From positions 40,683,804 to 40,747,803 of the forward strand of contig NC_134096.1 in the NCBI RefSeq assembly GCF_000715075.1: a stretch of 64,000 bases of DNA. The letters run 5' to 3'. The stretch comes from Nicotiana tabacum (Eukaryota; Streptophyta; Magnoliopsida; Solanales; Solanaceae). The position numbers and the translations under genes were made by a program. Below the pieces are notes generated by a model, which searched no databases, was not told the DNA's origin, and worked only from the letters and a program-made list of their open reading frames with translations. Shown here one piece after another: positions 1-11,432 of the stretch; the stretch's first letter is position 1, and each line of letters starts with the position of its first letter.

Positions 1-570
1 ACGTACTATATTTTATACTTTAATATCATATAAAACTTAGGCAAGCCCTAAAAACATTGGAATAAATGAATAAGTTAGTAATTAATCCCCATTTCGCTAA
101 TTCCATTTGTTTATATCATATTTTGTTTTCGCTCATCTACTTTTCTTAGCAAGATTTTGAAGCCAATAATTTAGCGAAAAACAACAGCCTACTTTCCAAA
201 GAAAATCGGATCTTAATTGCAAGCTTTACCATCAAAGAGGCAATTCAGAATTTTCATAAAAAGTGAGGTACTATCGCCCCAAATGGATTTTCAAAAGATT
301 GCTTTTCTTCAAGTTTTAAAGATCAAGGTATATATTAGGCTCACTTTCTTACCAACATCTCTTAGAGTTACATGAACATCCATTCTCTAAATAAAGTGTT
401 TTATAACTTAACCTCTTTTCACATGCTTTATAAATATAAATCATTTACATACATATTTCAAACACACTTTAATTATATCCACCAACATATCTTTAGACTC
501 CTTTATAAACTCACATCCTTTCGAACATCTCACGCTCCTTTAATTAATATTATACTCTCCCTTAGATATA
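1..570. other. AT-rich stretch without a gene
   Basis: No coding similarity is visible. A 72-codon open frame at 372-590 is low-complexity, phenylalanine- and tyrosine-rich and has no recognisable motif. The sequence runs straight into the Ogre/Tat-type LTR segment at 571, so it may be the upstream part of the same LTR; that is an inference from position only. Confidence 0.4.
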
Positions 571-816
571 CAGTAAGCCGTACTCTTTAATATTAATTAA
601 GGGTAGTGCAAATAATTGATCCCAAACTTAGTCTAAGTCCTATAGAGCTACCTCGGGTAGATTTTAAGGGGTGCCTAACACCTTCCCCTTAGAAGAACAA
701 GAACCCTTACCCATAATCTCACCGGTTAACAGACTAATAAAGAATATTACTTAGTAATTAAATAGGTACCCTAGTATACCTTTAAATATTAGGTGGCGAC
801 TCTCTTTTATCAACAC
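571..816 (+). repeat. Ogre/Tat-type LTR segment
   Basis: This segment is a near-identical reverse complement of 61913-62153. The shared block includes AGGGGTGCCTAACACCTTCC and GGTGGCGACTCTCTTTTATC. At the right-hand copy the block lies just before a tRNA-Arg-type primer-binding site, so it is the 3' part of an LTR of an Ogre/Tat-like Ty3 element; here it is in plus orientation. The two copies diverge after position 816 and no primer-binding site follows here, so this copy is truncated or rearranged. Confidence 0.65.
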
Positions 817-2339
817 CTAAAGCTCAAGCAACACTTTAAAGCTCAAGATAGGGTGCAACACCTACCAACAACACACTGAATCAGTTTAGCAATCCAAGAA
901 AGAAAGCATAAACGTGTCAGAACGGCCCCACACTTTAAAGCTCAAGCATATGCTAACTAGATAATCACAAGTTACTCAGATTTTCCTTGTTTAAATTTAG
1001 TGCATTAACATTCAAACAACAAGAGCGATACTAGGAAGCACAAATTATGTGTAAAGCTTTCAACACTTACCAGACTCCGTTAAGCTACCTTACACTTAAT
1101 TCTTATGCTAATCATTTTTTCAAAATAGAATAATATAAATCTTGGATATTCGGGCTCCAACGGGACTTGAAATGCCTTTGAGGCAATTCATCAAACACTT
1201 AGCATGTAAAATTTGTCTGTGAGTGTTTTTGTGAGTGAGGAACTACCTCGTCCCCTCAAATTGGTTTGAGAATTAAGTGTGGAACACTCATCTTAGCAAT
1301 AATTAGAACAAGTATGTGGAAAAGGGGCTTGGGACCAATTTCACCATGTTCCACTCTTGTTGAGTCACAACAAACTAACAAGTATATGCTACACTAAACT
1401 ATTATAGAACAAGAGAGAAAAAGAACTACTAAGAGAGAATAAATTTACCTTTCTTATGAGGGGATTCTACTGAGAGAAAATGGGTGTGCGCATGTGTGAT
1501 TAGGTTAATATTTTGAGGGGGGAAGAAACTTTGGAGAAGAGAAGAGGCTTAAGTTTGTTTTAAGAGATGAAGGAAAAAAAGGGGGAGGGGGTTTCAGTCG
1601 AGTGAAATAAAAGAGAGGGGGGTTGGTTTTGGTTTAAAAATAAAAGAAAAAAGGGTCAAGGGGTCGAGTTGGGTCGGTGTAGAAAGAACTAAGGTCTAAA
1701 AACTTACCTAGGGTCGGGTTCATGCGAGGGGCGGTATGAGCCAACCGTAGTACTGGGCGCGAGGCCACTCTAACCACAGTTGAACTGACACAATATGAGG
1801 TGAAATGCGGTTGCAGAACATGGTGAACTGAGGCACGAAGAGACAAGCGATGCGATTGTGGATGGGTTGATGTGATTTTTTTCTTGCATGTTTGTGCGCC
1901 ATACTAGGTGTGATGCGGCCCCAAACATGGAATATTTGGTTTTATCTTCCAGTGACATGGGGTTACAGAGGGTCGATGTGACCATTTTGGCTTTTTTTCA
2001 GGCGTGGAAACTGGTTTGGGGCAATCGTTTTGGCGCCCAATTTCGCTATCTTTGATTCATGATCACTTATTTCACCGTGTAGCTCGAGCATTTTGTGAAG
2101 CAAGCAAAACACACCGAAATCTAACTCGTTTGAGTGGATAAAAACATAAATCCAAACTAAAACTACATCTAAGCTAATGGTCGGGTTTCATCCGAACAAG
2201 ATTTTTATTAACATTGTGGCACAACGAACTACACTACCACCATGGATTGCCTCCTAGAAAGCGCCCGATTTAACATCTCAACACGATGCATGCTAATCCT
2301 CATCAAGGATACCTCAAGTAAATAGTTGAGACCAGTTTT
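817..2339. other. Gene-free sequence, probably retrotransposon non-coding
   Basis: No open frame here has a recognisable motif. The short motif TAAAGCTCAAG occurs three times between 818 and 950. The stretch around 1480-1720 is purine-rich with G runs on the plus strand. The part next to the Athila-like reverse transcriptase (about 2040-2339) would be its downstream non-coding region in minus orientation, but I cannot define an LTR edge. Confidence 0.35.
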
Positions 2340-3620
2340 CCTCCTCAACCATGCCTTGGTAAATCTTTTATAAATTGCATATAGAAATCGGCGTGACCGA
2401 GGAAACTCCTTATTGCCTTGATTGCAGTGGGCGGTGGCAACTTTTCTATCACATCAACCTTAGTATAGTCGACCTCTATTCCTTTGTGTGACACCCGGTG
2501 CCCCAAGATTATATGTTCCTGTACCATAAAATGGTCCTTTTCCCAATTCAACTCTAAATTTGTCTCTATTTACCTTTCAACACTCTTCTCAAACTTCTAA
2601 GGCAATCATTGAATAAATTCCTAACACTGATAAGTCATTTATGTAAACCTCCATAATGTTTTCAACTATATCAGCAAATTGGATTATCATACACCTCTGG
2701 AATGTGGTGAGTGTATTGCATAGGCCAAATGATATTCTCCGAAAGGAAAATATACCATACTGACATGTGAAGGATGTTTTCTCTCTATCCTCAAGGGAAA
2801 TCGAGATTTGATTATACCCCAAATATCCATCCAAGAAGCAACAACGAGATCTCCCTGCCAACATGTCTAACATCTGATAAGATAAAAGGCAAGGAAAAAT
2901 GGTCCTTCCTAGTGGCATTATTTAGTTTCCTGTAATCTATGCACATTGTCCAACTCGTGACCGTTCGAGTAGAGATCAACTTGTTATTCTCATTTTATGC
3001 CGCATTCATTCCACCTTTATTTGGAACACATTAAACTAGGATAGCCCAGTTACTGTCTGAGATGATGAAGATAATTTCTGCATCTAACCAGTTAATTACT
3101 TCCTTATTCTCCATTTTCTTTATATTCGAGTTCAACCTTCTTTGACGTTACCTTGAATTTTTATGCCGCTCTTTCAATAGAATCTTATGCATGCAAAAGG
3201 CTGGACTAATACTCTTAATATTTGCAATGGTTCAACTAATAACAGTCTTACATTCCTTCAAAATCTGCAAAAGTTGTTCTACCTGCATATCTAGCAAATC
3301 AGATAAGATAATAACTGGTAAAGTAGCGCTAGGTCCCAAGAAAACATACCTGAGATGGGTTGGTAGCAGTTTAAGCTCCAATTGTGGTGGCTCCTGAGAT
3401 GAGTGTAAGGGTTCAAACTGAGGTTCCCTTTTCAAAATTCCTTGACCTTTAAGATCCAAGACCCACTCCCCCAAGTCCTCACCATCAACGTTTGCTTAAT
3501 TCTTCAAGCAAGCTTCTAATGGGTCTCTAGCATGAATAGTCTCATCCTCCTCTTGAATTTATCACATCAACTGCCTCTATAAGTAAGAAATTTGTAAACT
3601 CACTAGGCCACCTCATAGAA
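2340..3620 (-). pseudogene. Athila-type Ty3 retrotransposon reverse transcriptase, decayed
   Basis: Read on the minus strand in several frames, this is the protease-RT linker plus an RT domain. From the N-terminal side: a linker with EPPQLELKLLPTHLRYVFLG (about 3400-3340), an N-terminal RT block with LDAEII and ISDSNW (near 3100), FLDGYLGYNQI (near 2830), SFGLCNTLTTFQRCM, the catalytic box as YINDL instead of the usual aromatic-x-D-D, and IEVDYTKVDVIEKLPPPT with IRSFLGHADFY (2345-2510). These are typical of the Athila branch of Ty3 elements. Frameshifts, stops and the D-to-N change at the active site make it non-functional. The right edge meets an unrelated plus-strand chromovirus near 3620. 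Confidence 0.8.
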
Positions 3621-3623
3621 TGT

Positions 3624-4818
3624 TGAAGCCCCACGAGAAGAATTACCCTGTGCTCGATTTGGAGTTGGCTGTGATAATTCATGCTCTTAAGATCTGGAGG
3701 CATTATCTTTATAAAGTGTCATGCGAGGTCTACACCGACTATCGCAATTTGCAGCATTTGTTTAAGTAGAGGGATCTTAATCTGAGATACCGCAGGTGGC
3801 TTGAGTTACTAAAGGATTATGACATTACCATTTTATCATCGGGGCAAGGCGAATGTGGTCGCAGATGCCTTGAGTAGAAAGGCCGAGAGTATGGGTAGTT
3901 TGGCATTCATTTTAGCAGAGAAGAGGCCTTTAGCTTTGGACATTCAGTCTATATCTAACCAACTTGTGAGGTTAGATATTTTAGAGCCCAGCCGAGTCCT
4001 TGCATGCATTGTGGCTCAGTCTTCTTTATTTGAGCCGATCAAGGTTCGTCAGTGCGATGATCCGCACTTACTGTTAGGGAGACGGTGTTGCGAGGTGATG
4101 CCAAGGAGGTTACTATCGTAGATGATGGTGTTATGCGAATCCAGTGTCACTTATGTGTTCCTAATGTTGATGGCCTGAAGGAGACGATTTTAGAGGAGGT
4201 GTACAGTTCGCGCTATTCTATTCATCTATGTGCCATGAAGATGTATCGTGACCTGAAGTAGCATTACTAATGGCAACGGATGAATAAAGACATAGTTTAA
4301 TATGTGGCGAGGTGTTTGAATTGCCAGAAGGTTAAGTACGAACATCAAAGATCAAGTGGTTTACTTTAATAGATGGTTATACCGAAGTGGAAGTGGGAGC
4401 GCTTCATTATGGATTTTGTGGTTGGTTTGCTGCAGACGTTGAGGAAATTTGATGTCGTTTGGATCATTGTCGACAGACTGACCAAGTCTGCATACTTTAT
4501 TTCGATGATGATTATATACACTTCAGAAAGGTAGGCCCAGATATATATTCAGGAGATCGTCTGGTTGCTTGGTGTGCCTATTTCCATCATTTTGAATAGA
4601 TGCACTCAGTTCACTTCACACTTTTGGAGAGCTGTACAGAGTGAGTTGGGTACCCGGGTGGAGCTCAATACTGCCTTTCATCCGTAGATCAACGAGCAGT
4701 CGGAGCGGACAGTTTAGATTCTGGAGGATATGCTCAGAGCATGTGTGATTGACTTCAGAGGGCAGTGGGATCAATTTTTACTATTAGCCGAGTTTTCTTA
4801 CAACACCAGTCATCAGTC
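3624..4818 (+). pseudogene. Tekay/Del chromovirus RNase H and integrase (first part), decayed
   Basis: The order is the end of RT/RNase H, then integrase. RNase H is seen as LKPHEKNYPVLDLELAV, VYTDYRNLQHLFK and [13 protein letters not shown] (about 3624-3880). The integrase zinc region and core follow, with YVARCLNCQKVKYEHQR, WKWERFIMDFVVGL, TKSAYF and LEDMLRACVIDFRGQWDQF (4300-4800). Many stops sit where relatives have Gln or Trp codons (for example after LQHLFK and after FHP). The frame breaks off after NTSHQS at 4818, where an inverted copy of the element's own 3' end is inserted. The integrase resumes at 5895, so only about seven codons are missing between the two parts. Confidence 0.85.
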
Positions 4819-5894
4819 GGCCAACAACCTTTCAGCCCAACTCAGCCTCAGTCTTCTTCGCGTTCGCGAAGAGGAACCCGATCCTCCATCGCATTTGCGA
4901 GGCCCTCTTCACGTTCATGAAGAGTAAAATTCAGACCCCTCTCTAGCCTCCTTCGCAATTGCGGGACTACCTTCGCGATCGCGAAGCACCCCAGCAAACC
5001 AACAATATTAGCCAACTTTAACTTTGCTCCGGGTGGTCCAAAACTAACTCGATCCATCCAGGACCCCGTCCAAATATATCAACAAGTCAATAAACATACT
5101 ACGAACCTACTCGAAGTCTCGAAACACGTAATATAATATCAAAATCAAGAATCGCACCTCAACACCAAATTAATCAACTTCTAAACTTCAAACTTATTTC
5201 AACTAACTAGGAACGCGATGAACTATACTTAGACAACTCGGAATGATGCTAAATTTTACGCACAAGTCACAAATCACAATATGAACCTATTCCAAGGCTC
5301 GGAATCCCAAACAGACATCGATAACACCAAAGTCTACTTCAAATCAAACTTTAAAAACTCTAAAACCTTCAAGATGATAACTTTCAACAATAAGCGCAGA
5401 AACGCTCCCGGTCTACCCGAAACGCAATTCGGACATACGCCCAAGTCCAAACTTATCATACGAACCTATTGGAACCTTCAAATCCCAATTATGAGGGTGT
5501 TGACTCAAGTCAAACTTGGCCACCTTAGGCCACTATTACGGAACTAAGTATTCTAAATTCAACCCAAACCCTTACAAAATAAAACCAACCATCCCCGCAA
5601 GTCATAAAATAGTAAAAGCATATACGGGAAGTCTCAAATAAGGAAATGGGGATCTAGAAAGCAAAATGACCTGTCGGGCATTACATTTTCGACTTCTTAA
5701 ACAAACGTTCTTCCTCGAACAGGTTTAGAATCATACCTGGAGCATCGAATAAGTGTGGATATCTGCTCCGTATATCCTTCTCGGTCTCCCAAGTCACTTC
5801 ATCCACTGCTTGACCCCTCTACTGTACCTTCACCGCTGAAATCTTCTTAGACCTCAACTTGCAGACTTTCCTGTCAACAATAGCAATTGGCTCA
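4819..5894 (-). repeat. Left arm of 1.1-kb inverted repeat (inverted integrase end plus LTR start)
   Basis: This block is the reverse complement of 6352-7448 at very high identity. The 88-codon open frames that happen to lie in the two arms (5281-5547 plus strand, 6700-6966 minus strand) differ at only three residues. In minus orientation it holds the C-terminal chromovirus pol tail (EPIAIVDRKV, KISAVKVQ; 5890-5819), the pre-LTR region, and the first about 870 bp of the LTR (5685 down to 4819). It lacks about 20 bp near its outer end relative to the right arm, inside the array of short palindromes. Confidence 0.9.
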
Positions 5895-6561
5895 ATTGGA
5901 GGCCTTGTATGGACGACGATGTCATTCCCCATCGGTTGGGTGGAGCCCAATGAGGCTAGGTTATATGGTACTGATTTGGTGAGGGATGCCTTGGATAAGG
6001 TAAAGCTGATCCAGGAGGGACATCGCACAACATAGTCCAGGCATAAGAGTTACGCAGATCAGAAGGCGCATGATTTGTCATTCATGGTGGGCGAGAAGGT
6101 TGTCTTGAAAGTCTCACCGATGAAGGGTATTATGAGGTTCAAAAGGAGGGGCAAGCTGAGTCCAAGGTTCATCGGTCCATTCAAGGTGTTAGAGCGAGTT
6201 AGAGAGGTTGCATACAAACTTGTTATGCCTCTTAGTCAATCGGGAGTTCATACAGTATTCCATGTGTATATGCTCCGGAGGTACCATGCCGACAGGTCAC
6301 ATGTGTTGGATTACAATAAAATCCAGCTAGATCAGAGCTTGGGCTATGAGGAGGAGCCAATTGCTATTGTTGACAGGAAAGTCCGCAAGTTAAGGTCTAA
6401 GAAGATTTCAGCGGTGAAGGTACAGTAGAGGGGTCAAGCAGTGGATGAGGCGACTTGGGAGACCGAGGAGGACATACGGAGCAGATATCCACACTTATTC
6501 GATGCTCCAAGTATGATTCTAAACCCGTTCGAGGACGAACGTTTGTTTAAGAAGTGGAGAA
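5895..6561 (+). pseudogene. Chromovirus integrase C-terminus and chromodomain, decayed
   Basis: This continues the integrase broken at 4818: EALYGRRC, a frameshift, then IGWVEPNEARLYGTDL, and from 6075 an open stretch with VGEKVVLKVSPMKGIMRF, KLSPRFIGPF, VFHVYMLRRY and EEPIAIVDRKVRKLRSKK. The chromodomain follows as RGQAVDEATWETEEDI and YPHLFDAP. The conserved Trp codon just before RGQ is a TAG stop at 6426-6428. The tail ILNPFEDERLF leads directly to the LTR, as in Tekay/Del elements. The 5895-6351 part forms the loop between the two inverted arms. Confidence 0.85.
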
Positions 6562-7448
6562 TGTAATGCCCGACAGGTCATTTTGCTTTCTAGATCCCCA
6601 TTTCCTTATTTGAGACTTCCCGTATATGCTTTTACTATTTTATAACTTGCGGGGATGGTTGGTTTTATTTTGTAAGGGTTTGGGTTCAATTTAGAATACT
6701 TAGTTCCGTAATAGTGGCCTAAGGTGGCCAAGTTTGACTTGAGTCAACACCCTCGTAATTGGGATTTGAAGGTTCCAATAGGTTCGTATGATAAGTTTGG
6801 ACTTGGGCGTATGTCCGAATTGAGTTTCGGGTAGACCAGGAGCGTTTCTGCGCTTATTGTTGAAAGTTAGCATCTTGAAGGTTTTAGAGTTTTTAAAGTT
6901 TGATTTGAAGTAGACTTTGGTGTTATCGATGTCTGTTTGGGATTCCGAGTCTTGGAATAGGTTCATATTTTGATTTGTGATTTGTGCGTAAAATTTAGCA
7001 TCATTCCGAGTTGTCTAAGTATGTTTCATCGCGTTCCTAGTTAGTTGAAATAAGTTTGAAGTTTAGAAGTTGATTAATTTGGTGTTGAGGTGCGATTCTT
7101 GATTTTGATATTATATTATGTGTTTCGAGACTTCGAGTAGGTCCGTAGTATGTTTATTGACTTGTTGATATATTTGGACGAGGTCCTGGATGGATCGAGT
7201 TAGTTTTAGACCACCCAGAGCAAAGTTAAAGTTGGCTAATATTGCTGGTTTGCTGGTGTGCTTCGCGATCGCGAAGGTAGTCCCGCAATTGCGAAGGAGG
7301 CTAGAGAGGGGTCTGAATTTTTCTCTTCATGAACGTGAAGAGGGCCTCGCAAACGCAATGGAGAATCTGGTTCCTCTTCGCGAACGCAGAGCCATCTTAG
7401 CGAATGCGAAGAAGACTGAGGCTGAGTTGGGCTGAAAGGTTGTTGGCC
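6352..7448 (+). repeat. Right arm of 1.1-kb inverted repeat
   Basis: This is the original-orientation copy: the end of pol (from GAGCCAATTGCTATTG), the polypurine region and the first about 890 bp of the 3' LTR. It ends at GTTGTTGGCC (7448), the mirror of GGCCAACAAC at 4819. The palindromic GGCC at the outer edges means the exact breakpoint is ambiguous by up to 4 bp. Confidence 0.9.
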
Positions 7449-7566
7449 TTCGCGAACGCAAAGGGATGAGGGTATTGGTCCTCGCGAATGCGACCGGTCT
7501 GTCGCGAACACGTAGAGGAAGAAGCTGGACTGAGCCAGTTTGGCCTTCGCTATCACGAAGAGGATC
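7258..7566. repeat. Array of about ten short GC-rich imperfect palindromes in LTR
   Basis: Units of 14-20 bp such as CTTCGCGATCGCGAAG, CTTCGCGAACGCAGAG, CTTAGCGAATGCGAAG and CTTCGCTATCACGAAG occur every 20-40 bp. Each has a variable central 2-4 bp inside an inverted TTCGCG...CGCGAA frame. The array starts about 0.7 kb from the LTR start. A shortened copy is in the inverted left arm (about 4855-5000). Confidence 0.85.
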
Positions 7567-7698
7567 ACCTGGGCAAATTACATTTTTATATCGGGACTTA
7601 GGTCATTTCTCTCACTTTTCACTTGGGCTAAGACGAACGTGAGAGCTCTTTTGAGGGGGGTTTTCATCAAACATCACAAGGTAAGTGATTTCTACCAA

Positions 7699-8392
7699 TC
7701 TATATATTATTAAAAGGAGAGAAAAAAGCCCTCTCCTTAAGCCAAATGGCAGCCTAGAAAAAAGACACATGGCATAAGTAGTTAATAATTAGTTATTTAG
7801 TTAATAATTAGTTATATGTTATTATTTTTGAATTTAAATATTTATAAAATAAAAAATAAAAAATTTTATAATAAAAACGAAAATTAAAAAAAACATTGTC
7901 CATTCAAATTGGAGGGTAGTTTCAAGTTGGAGTTTTTAAATTATTTTAAAATAAAAATCTAAAATTACAAAAAATAAAAAAATGCCAATTCAAAATTTCT
8001 TTGGTTTTCTTAATAATTTTTGTTTTTCTTTTTAAAACTAAATAGTTTATTCATTCAGAACATATTATTGAGAATAATCGAATAAAATATAAAAATATAT
8101 ATCTTCTATTATATTAAAAAAATAAATAGCATACAAAAATTTAAATTAGGTAATATTCTAATAAACGTTTCTATTAACAATGCAATAATACTAAATATGG
8201 ATAATATAATAAAAAACAAAATACAAAACAAAAAAGTTATTCAATGCCTATATAAGTCTCTTTGGTTTAAGTAATATTTTATTCATTAAAATTCAGACAA
8301 TATTATTGAGAACAATAGGATAAAATTTAAAATAAAAAATATTTCAAGAGTAATAAAATATATATCTTCTATTTTATTACAAAAAGAAACTA
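7699..8392 (+). mobile_element. Helitron unit 1 (no 3' end)
   Basis: It begins TCTATATATTATTAAAAGG and shares with units 2 and 3 the block containing CATTCAAATTGGAGGGTAG. It stops in the internal tandem-repeat region, without a CG-rich hairpin, exactly where unit 2 begins. Confidence 0.75.
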
Positions 8393-9027
8393 TCTATATA
8401 TTATTAAAAGGAGAGAAAAAAACCCTTTCATTAACCCAAGTGGCAGCCTAGAAAAAGGCTACATGGCATAAGTAGTTAATAATTAGTTATATGTTATTAT
8501 TTTTGAATTTAAATATTTAAAAAAAATAAAATGAAATATTTTATAATAAAAATAGAAAATTTTAAAAAAACTGTCCATTCAAATTGGAGGGTAGTTTCAA
8601 GTTGGAGTTTTTAAATTACTTTAAAATAAAAACTTAAAATTACAAAAAATAAAAAAATGCCAATTCAAAATTTCTTTGGTTTTCTTAATAATATTTGTTT
8701 TTCTTTTTATGACTAAATAGTTTATTTATTCAAAAACTATTATTGAGAATAATAGAATAAAATATAAAATATAAAAATATATATCTTCTATTATAGTATA
8801 TGCAATATATTATTATCAAAAATATGGAAGAAAATAGTATGCATAAATGTTCCAAACGTATTTTTAAAGGCAAAAATAACAAGCAAAGACACTTTTAATT
8901 GATACAACAATGGAGAGGACTTTAGTCTTTTTCATGATTAATGCTACATATACATCTTTTTCTATTATATCTCTCGCTGTTTATCCATTATGAATTAAAT
9001 TCGCGCATCGCGCGGGTACGTATACTA
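8393..9027 (+). mobile_element. Helitron unit 2 (with 3' hairpin)
   Basis: It shares its 5' part with unit 1. It has its own 3' end with hairpin CGCGCATCGCGCG (9003-9015) followed by GGTACGTATACTA. The last bases are CTA followed by the next unit's TC, so the CTRR terminus is incomplete or changed at the join. Confidence 0.75.
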
Positions 9028-10546
9028 TCTATATATTATAAAAAGGAGAGGAAAAAGCCCTTTCATTAGGCTAAGTGGCAGCCTAGAAAAAAGCCACATG
9101 GAATAAGTAGTTAATAACTAGTTATTTAGTTAATAATTAGTTATATGTTATTATTTTTGAATTTAAATATTTATAAAATAATAAAATAAAATATTTTATA
9201 ATAAAAATAAAACATTTAAAAAACAATTGTCCATTCAAATTGGAGGGTAGTTTCAAGTTGGAGTTTTTAAATTATTTTTAAATAAAAAGCTAAAATTACA
9301 AAATATAAAAAAAAAATGCCAATTCCAAATTTCTTTGGTTTTCTTAATAATTTTTGTTTTTCTTTTTAAAACTAAACAGTTTATTTATTCAGAAAATATT
9401 AATGAGAATAATAGAATAAAATATAAAATATAAAAATATATATCTTCTATTATATTATAAAAATAAATAGTATTCAAAACTTTAAATAAATTAATATGAT
9501 AATAAAAGTTTCTATTAACAATGCAATAATACTAAATATGGATAATATAATAAAGAAAAATACAAAACAAAAAAGTTATTCAATGCTTATATAAGTCTCT
9601 TTAGTTTAATAGATATTTTATTCATTAAAATTCAAACAATATTATTGAGAAAAATAGGATAAAATTTAAAATAAAAATATTTCAAGAGTAATAAAATATA
9701 TATCTTCTATTTTATTACAAAAATAAAGTATAGTAGACAAATATATTAAACAAAGTAATATGCTAATAAATTTTTTTATTACCAATGTAAAAATACTAAA
9801 TATTGGATAAGTATAATAAAGAAAAATATAGAATTAAAAAGTTATTCAATGACTATACAAGTCTCTTTACTTTAATAGAGATTTTATTCATTAAAATTCA
9901 GACAATATTATTGAGAACATTAGAATAAAATTTAAAATAAAAACTGTATTCAAGAGTAATAAAACATATATCTTCTATTATATTACCAAAAATAAAAGTT
10001 GTAGACAAAAATATTAAACAAAGTAATATGCTAATAAAAGTTTTTATTAACAATACAATTATATTAAATATTGGATAACATAATAAAGAAAAATACATAA
10101 CAAAAAATAATTAATTGACTATATAAGTCCCTTTAATTTAATAGAGATTTTATTCATTCAAATTCAGATAATATTATTAACAACAACAGAATAAATTTTA
10201 AAATAAAAAATTTCAACATTAATAAAATATATATCTTCTCTTATATTACAAAAAGAAAGTGTGCAGACAAAAGTATTAAACAAAGTAATTTGCTAATAAA
10301 ATTTTCTATTAACAATGTAAAAATACTAAACATTGGATAGTAGAATAAAAAAATATAGAACAAAAAAAGTTATTCAATAACTATATAAGTACCTTTAATT
10401 TAATATATATTTTATTATTGGGTATATCATATTAACAAATAAGATGACAATTGAAATTTATTAAACCAATAACTAATATGTTCAAATAAGTCCCATCATA
10501 ATTTAATGTAATTAATATTAACCGCGCATTGCGCGGGTACGACTAA
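9028..10546 (+). mobile_element. Helitron unit 3 (complete, with internal tandem repeats)
   Basis: 5' end TCTATATATTATAAAAAGG; 3' hairpin and CTAA at 10523-10546. About 1 kb of the interior consists of tandem AT-rich units. Confidence 0.8.
9440..10400. repeat. About 265-bp AT-rich tandem repeats inside the Helitron
   Basis: The landmark ATATATCTTCTATT (with small changes) recurs near 9440, 9703, 9970 and 10233. Each is followed by the same order of blocks: a TAAACAAAGTAAT-like block, TTTTTATTAACAAT, AAAAAGTTATTCAAT, TATATAAGT and TTTATTCATTAAAATTCA. Unit 1 of the array carries about two of these units (near 8100 and 8370). Confidence 0.75.
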
Positions 10547-11256
10547 TAGTTATGAGTTAAATACATGGATTATGAGTAAATTGTAATGTATAAATTAGTG
10601 AAATTGTGGGATTTTGTTGGAAAACCTAGGGTTTTGTAAAAATGGAATTTGACTACGAAATTGATTATGGAATGAGAATAAATTATATAATTGAGTTCGT
10701 AATGTCATGGGTAATGTTTATCTTCAAAAAGTTTCGGAATCCGGATGGGCTCGGGGTTGACTTTCGAGGGGGTTAAGAAATTACTCTACGAGTTAAATTA
10801 TGTACTTTTGAGCGTATATTTATTGATTTATAAGACCTTTGACTAGTTTCGGATTGCTCGGCGTCGATTTGAGGCTACTAGTGAGGTTTAATAGTTGAGT
10901 AGTGAGCTTGGAAGTGATGTAAGTTTCTTGCCTAATCTTGTAAGAGGGAATTATTCCGGTAGGTGTATTAATTGTTGTGTGATACTTGTTGTGGGTGATA
11001 CGTACGCACGAGGTGAAGAGAGTCCGTACGTACCTAGATTCATGTTTATGTACGGGTAGACTTAAATTCACATCATGCTTTAAATGTGCTTTTTGAATTA
11101 ACCCCGTTTGTTTGAATTCTTAAATTTATGACTAAGATTGAGACTAGATTAAAAATATTGACCGAGTCTCTTACTTTGAAAATTTTCAAATATTTGATGA
11201 ACACTAGTTTCGTGTCTTCTCGACTCGCATGTATTTTCGCGAGTGAGAGAGTTTCT

Positions 11257-11432
11257 CTATTCTTATGAGATCGGGCCGTTCGCCTCGACAAGATTACAAA
11301 CTATTCTTGTGGGATCGGGATGTTCGCCTCGGCAGTATTGTGAGTTATTCTTATTGGATCGGGCTGTTCGCCTCAGCGGTATTGTATGACATTATTCCTA
11401 TGGGATCAGGCCATTTGCCTCGGTAGACTCAT
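11257..11432 (+). repeat. Tandem repeat with GGGATCGGGCTGTTCGCCTC core in LTR
   Basis: Four degenerate units of about 55 bp each carry TTCTTATGGGATCGGGC and GTTCGCCTCGGCAG or variants. The same type of array, with about five units, is in the LTR fragment at 16060-16300. Confidence 0.75.

Larger units (their letters stand above)
7699..10546 (+). mobile_element. Head-to-tail array of three non-autonomous Helitrons
   Basis: Three units begin with the Helitron-type 5' end TCTATATATTAT(T/A)AAAAGGAGAG at 7699, 8393 and 9028. The array ends with hairpin CGCGCATTGCGCG (10523-10535) followed by GGTACGACTAA, fitting the 3' CTRR rule. It sits between A (7698) and T (10547) of a chromovirus LTR, as expected for Helitron insertion at AT. 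The LTR sequence reads continuously across the junction when the array is removed. No Rep/helicase coding sequence is present. Confidence 0.85.

Noticed and set aside
372..590. 72-codon frame in AT-rich DNA
   Set aside because: Low complexity, no motif, and it runs into an LTR segment.
5281..6966. Two matching 88-codon frames (5281-5547 plus, 6700-6966 minus)
   Set aside because: They lie inside the inverted LTR arms and match only because the arms match. No protein motif, and similar LTRs elsewhere in the window do not keep the frame.
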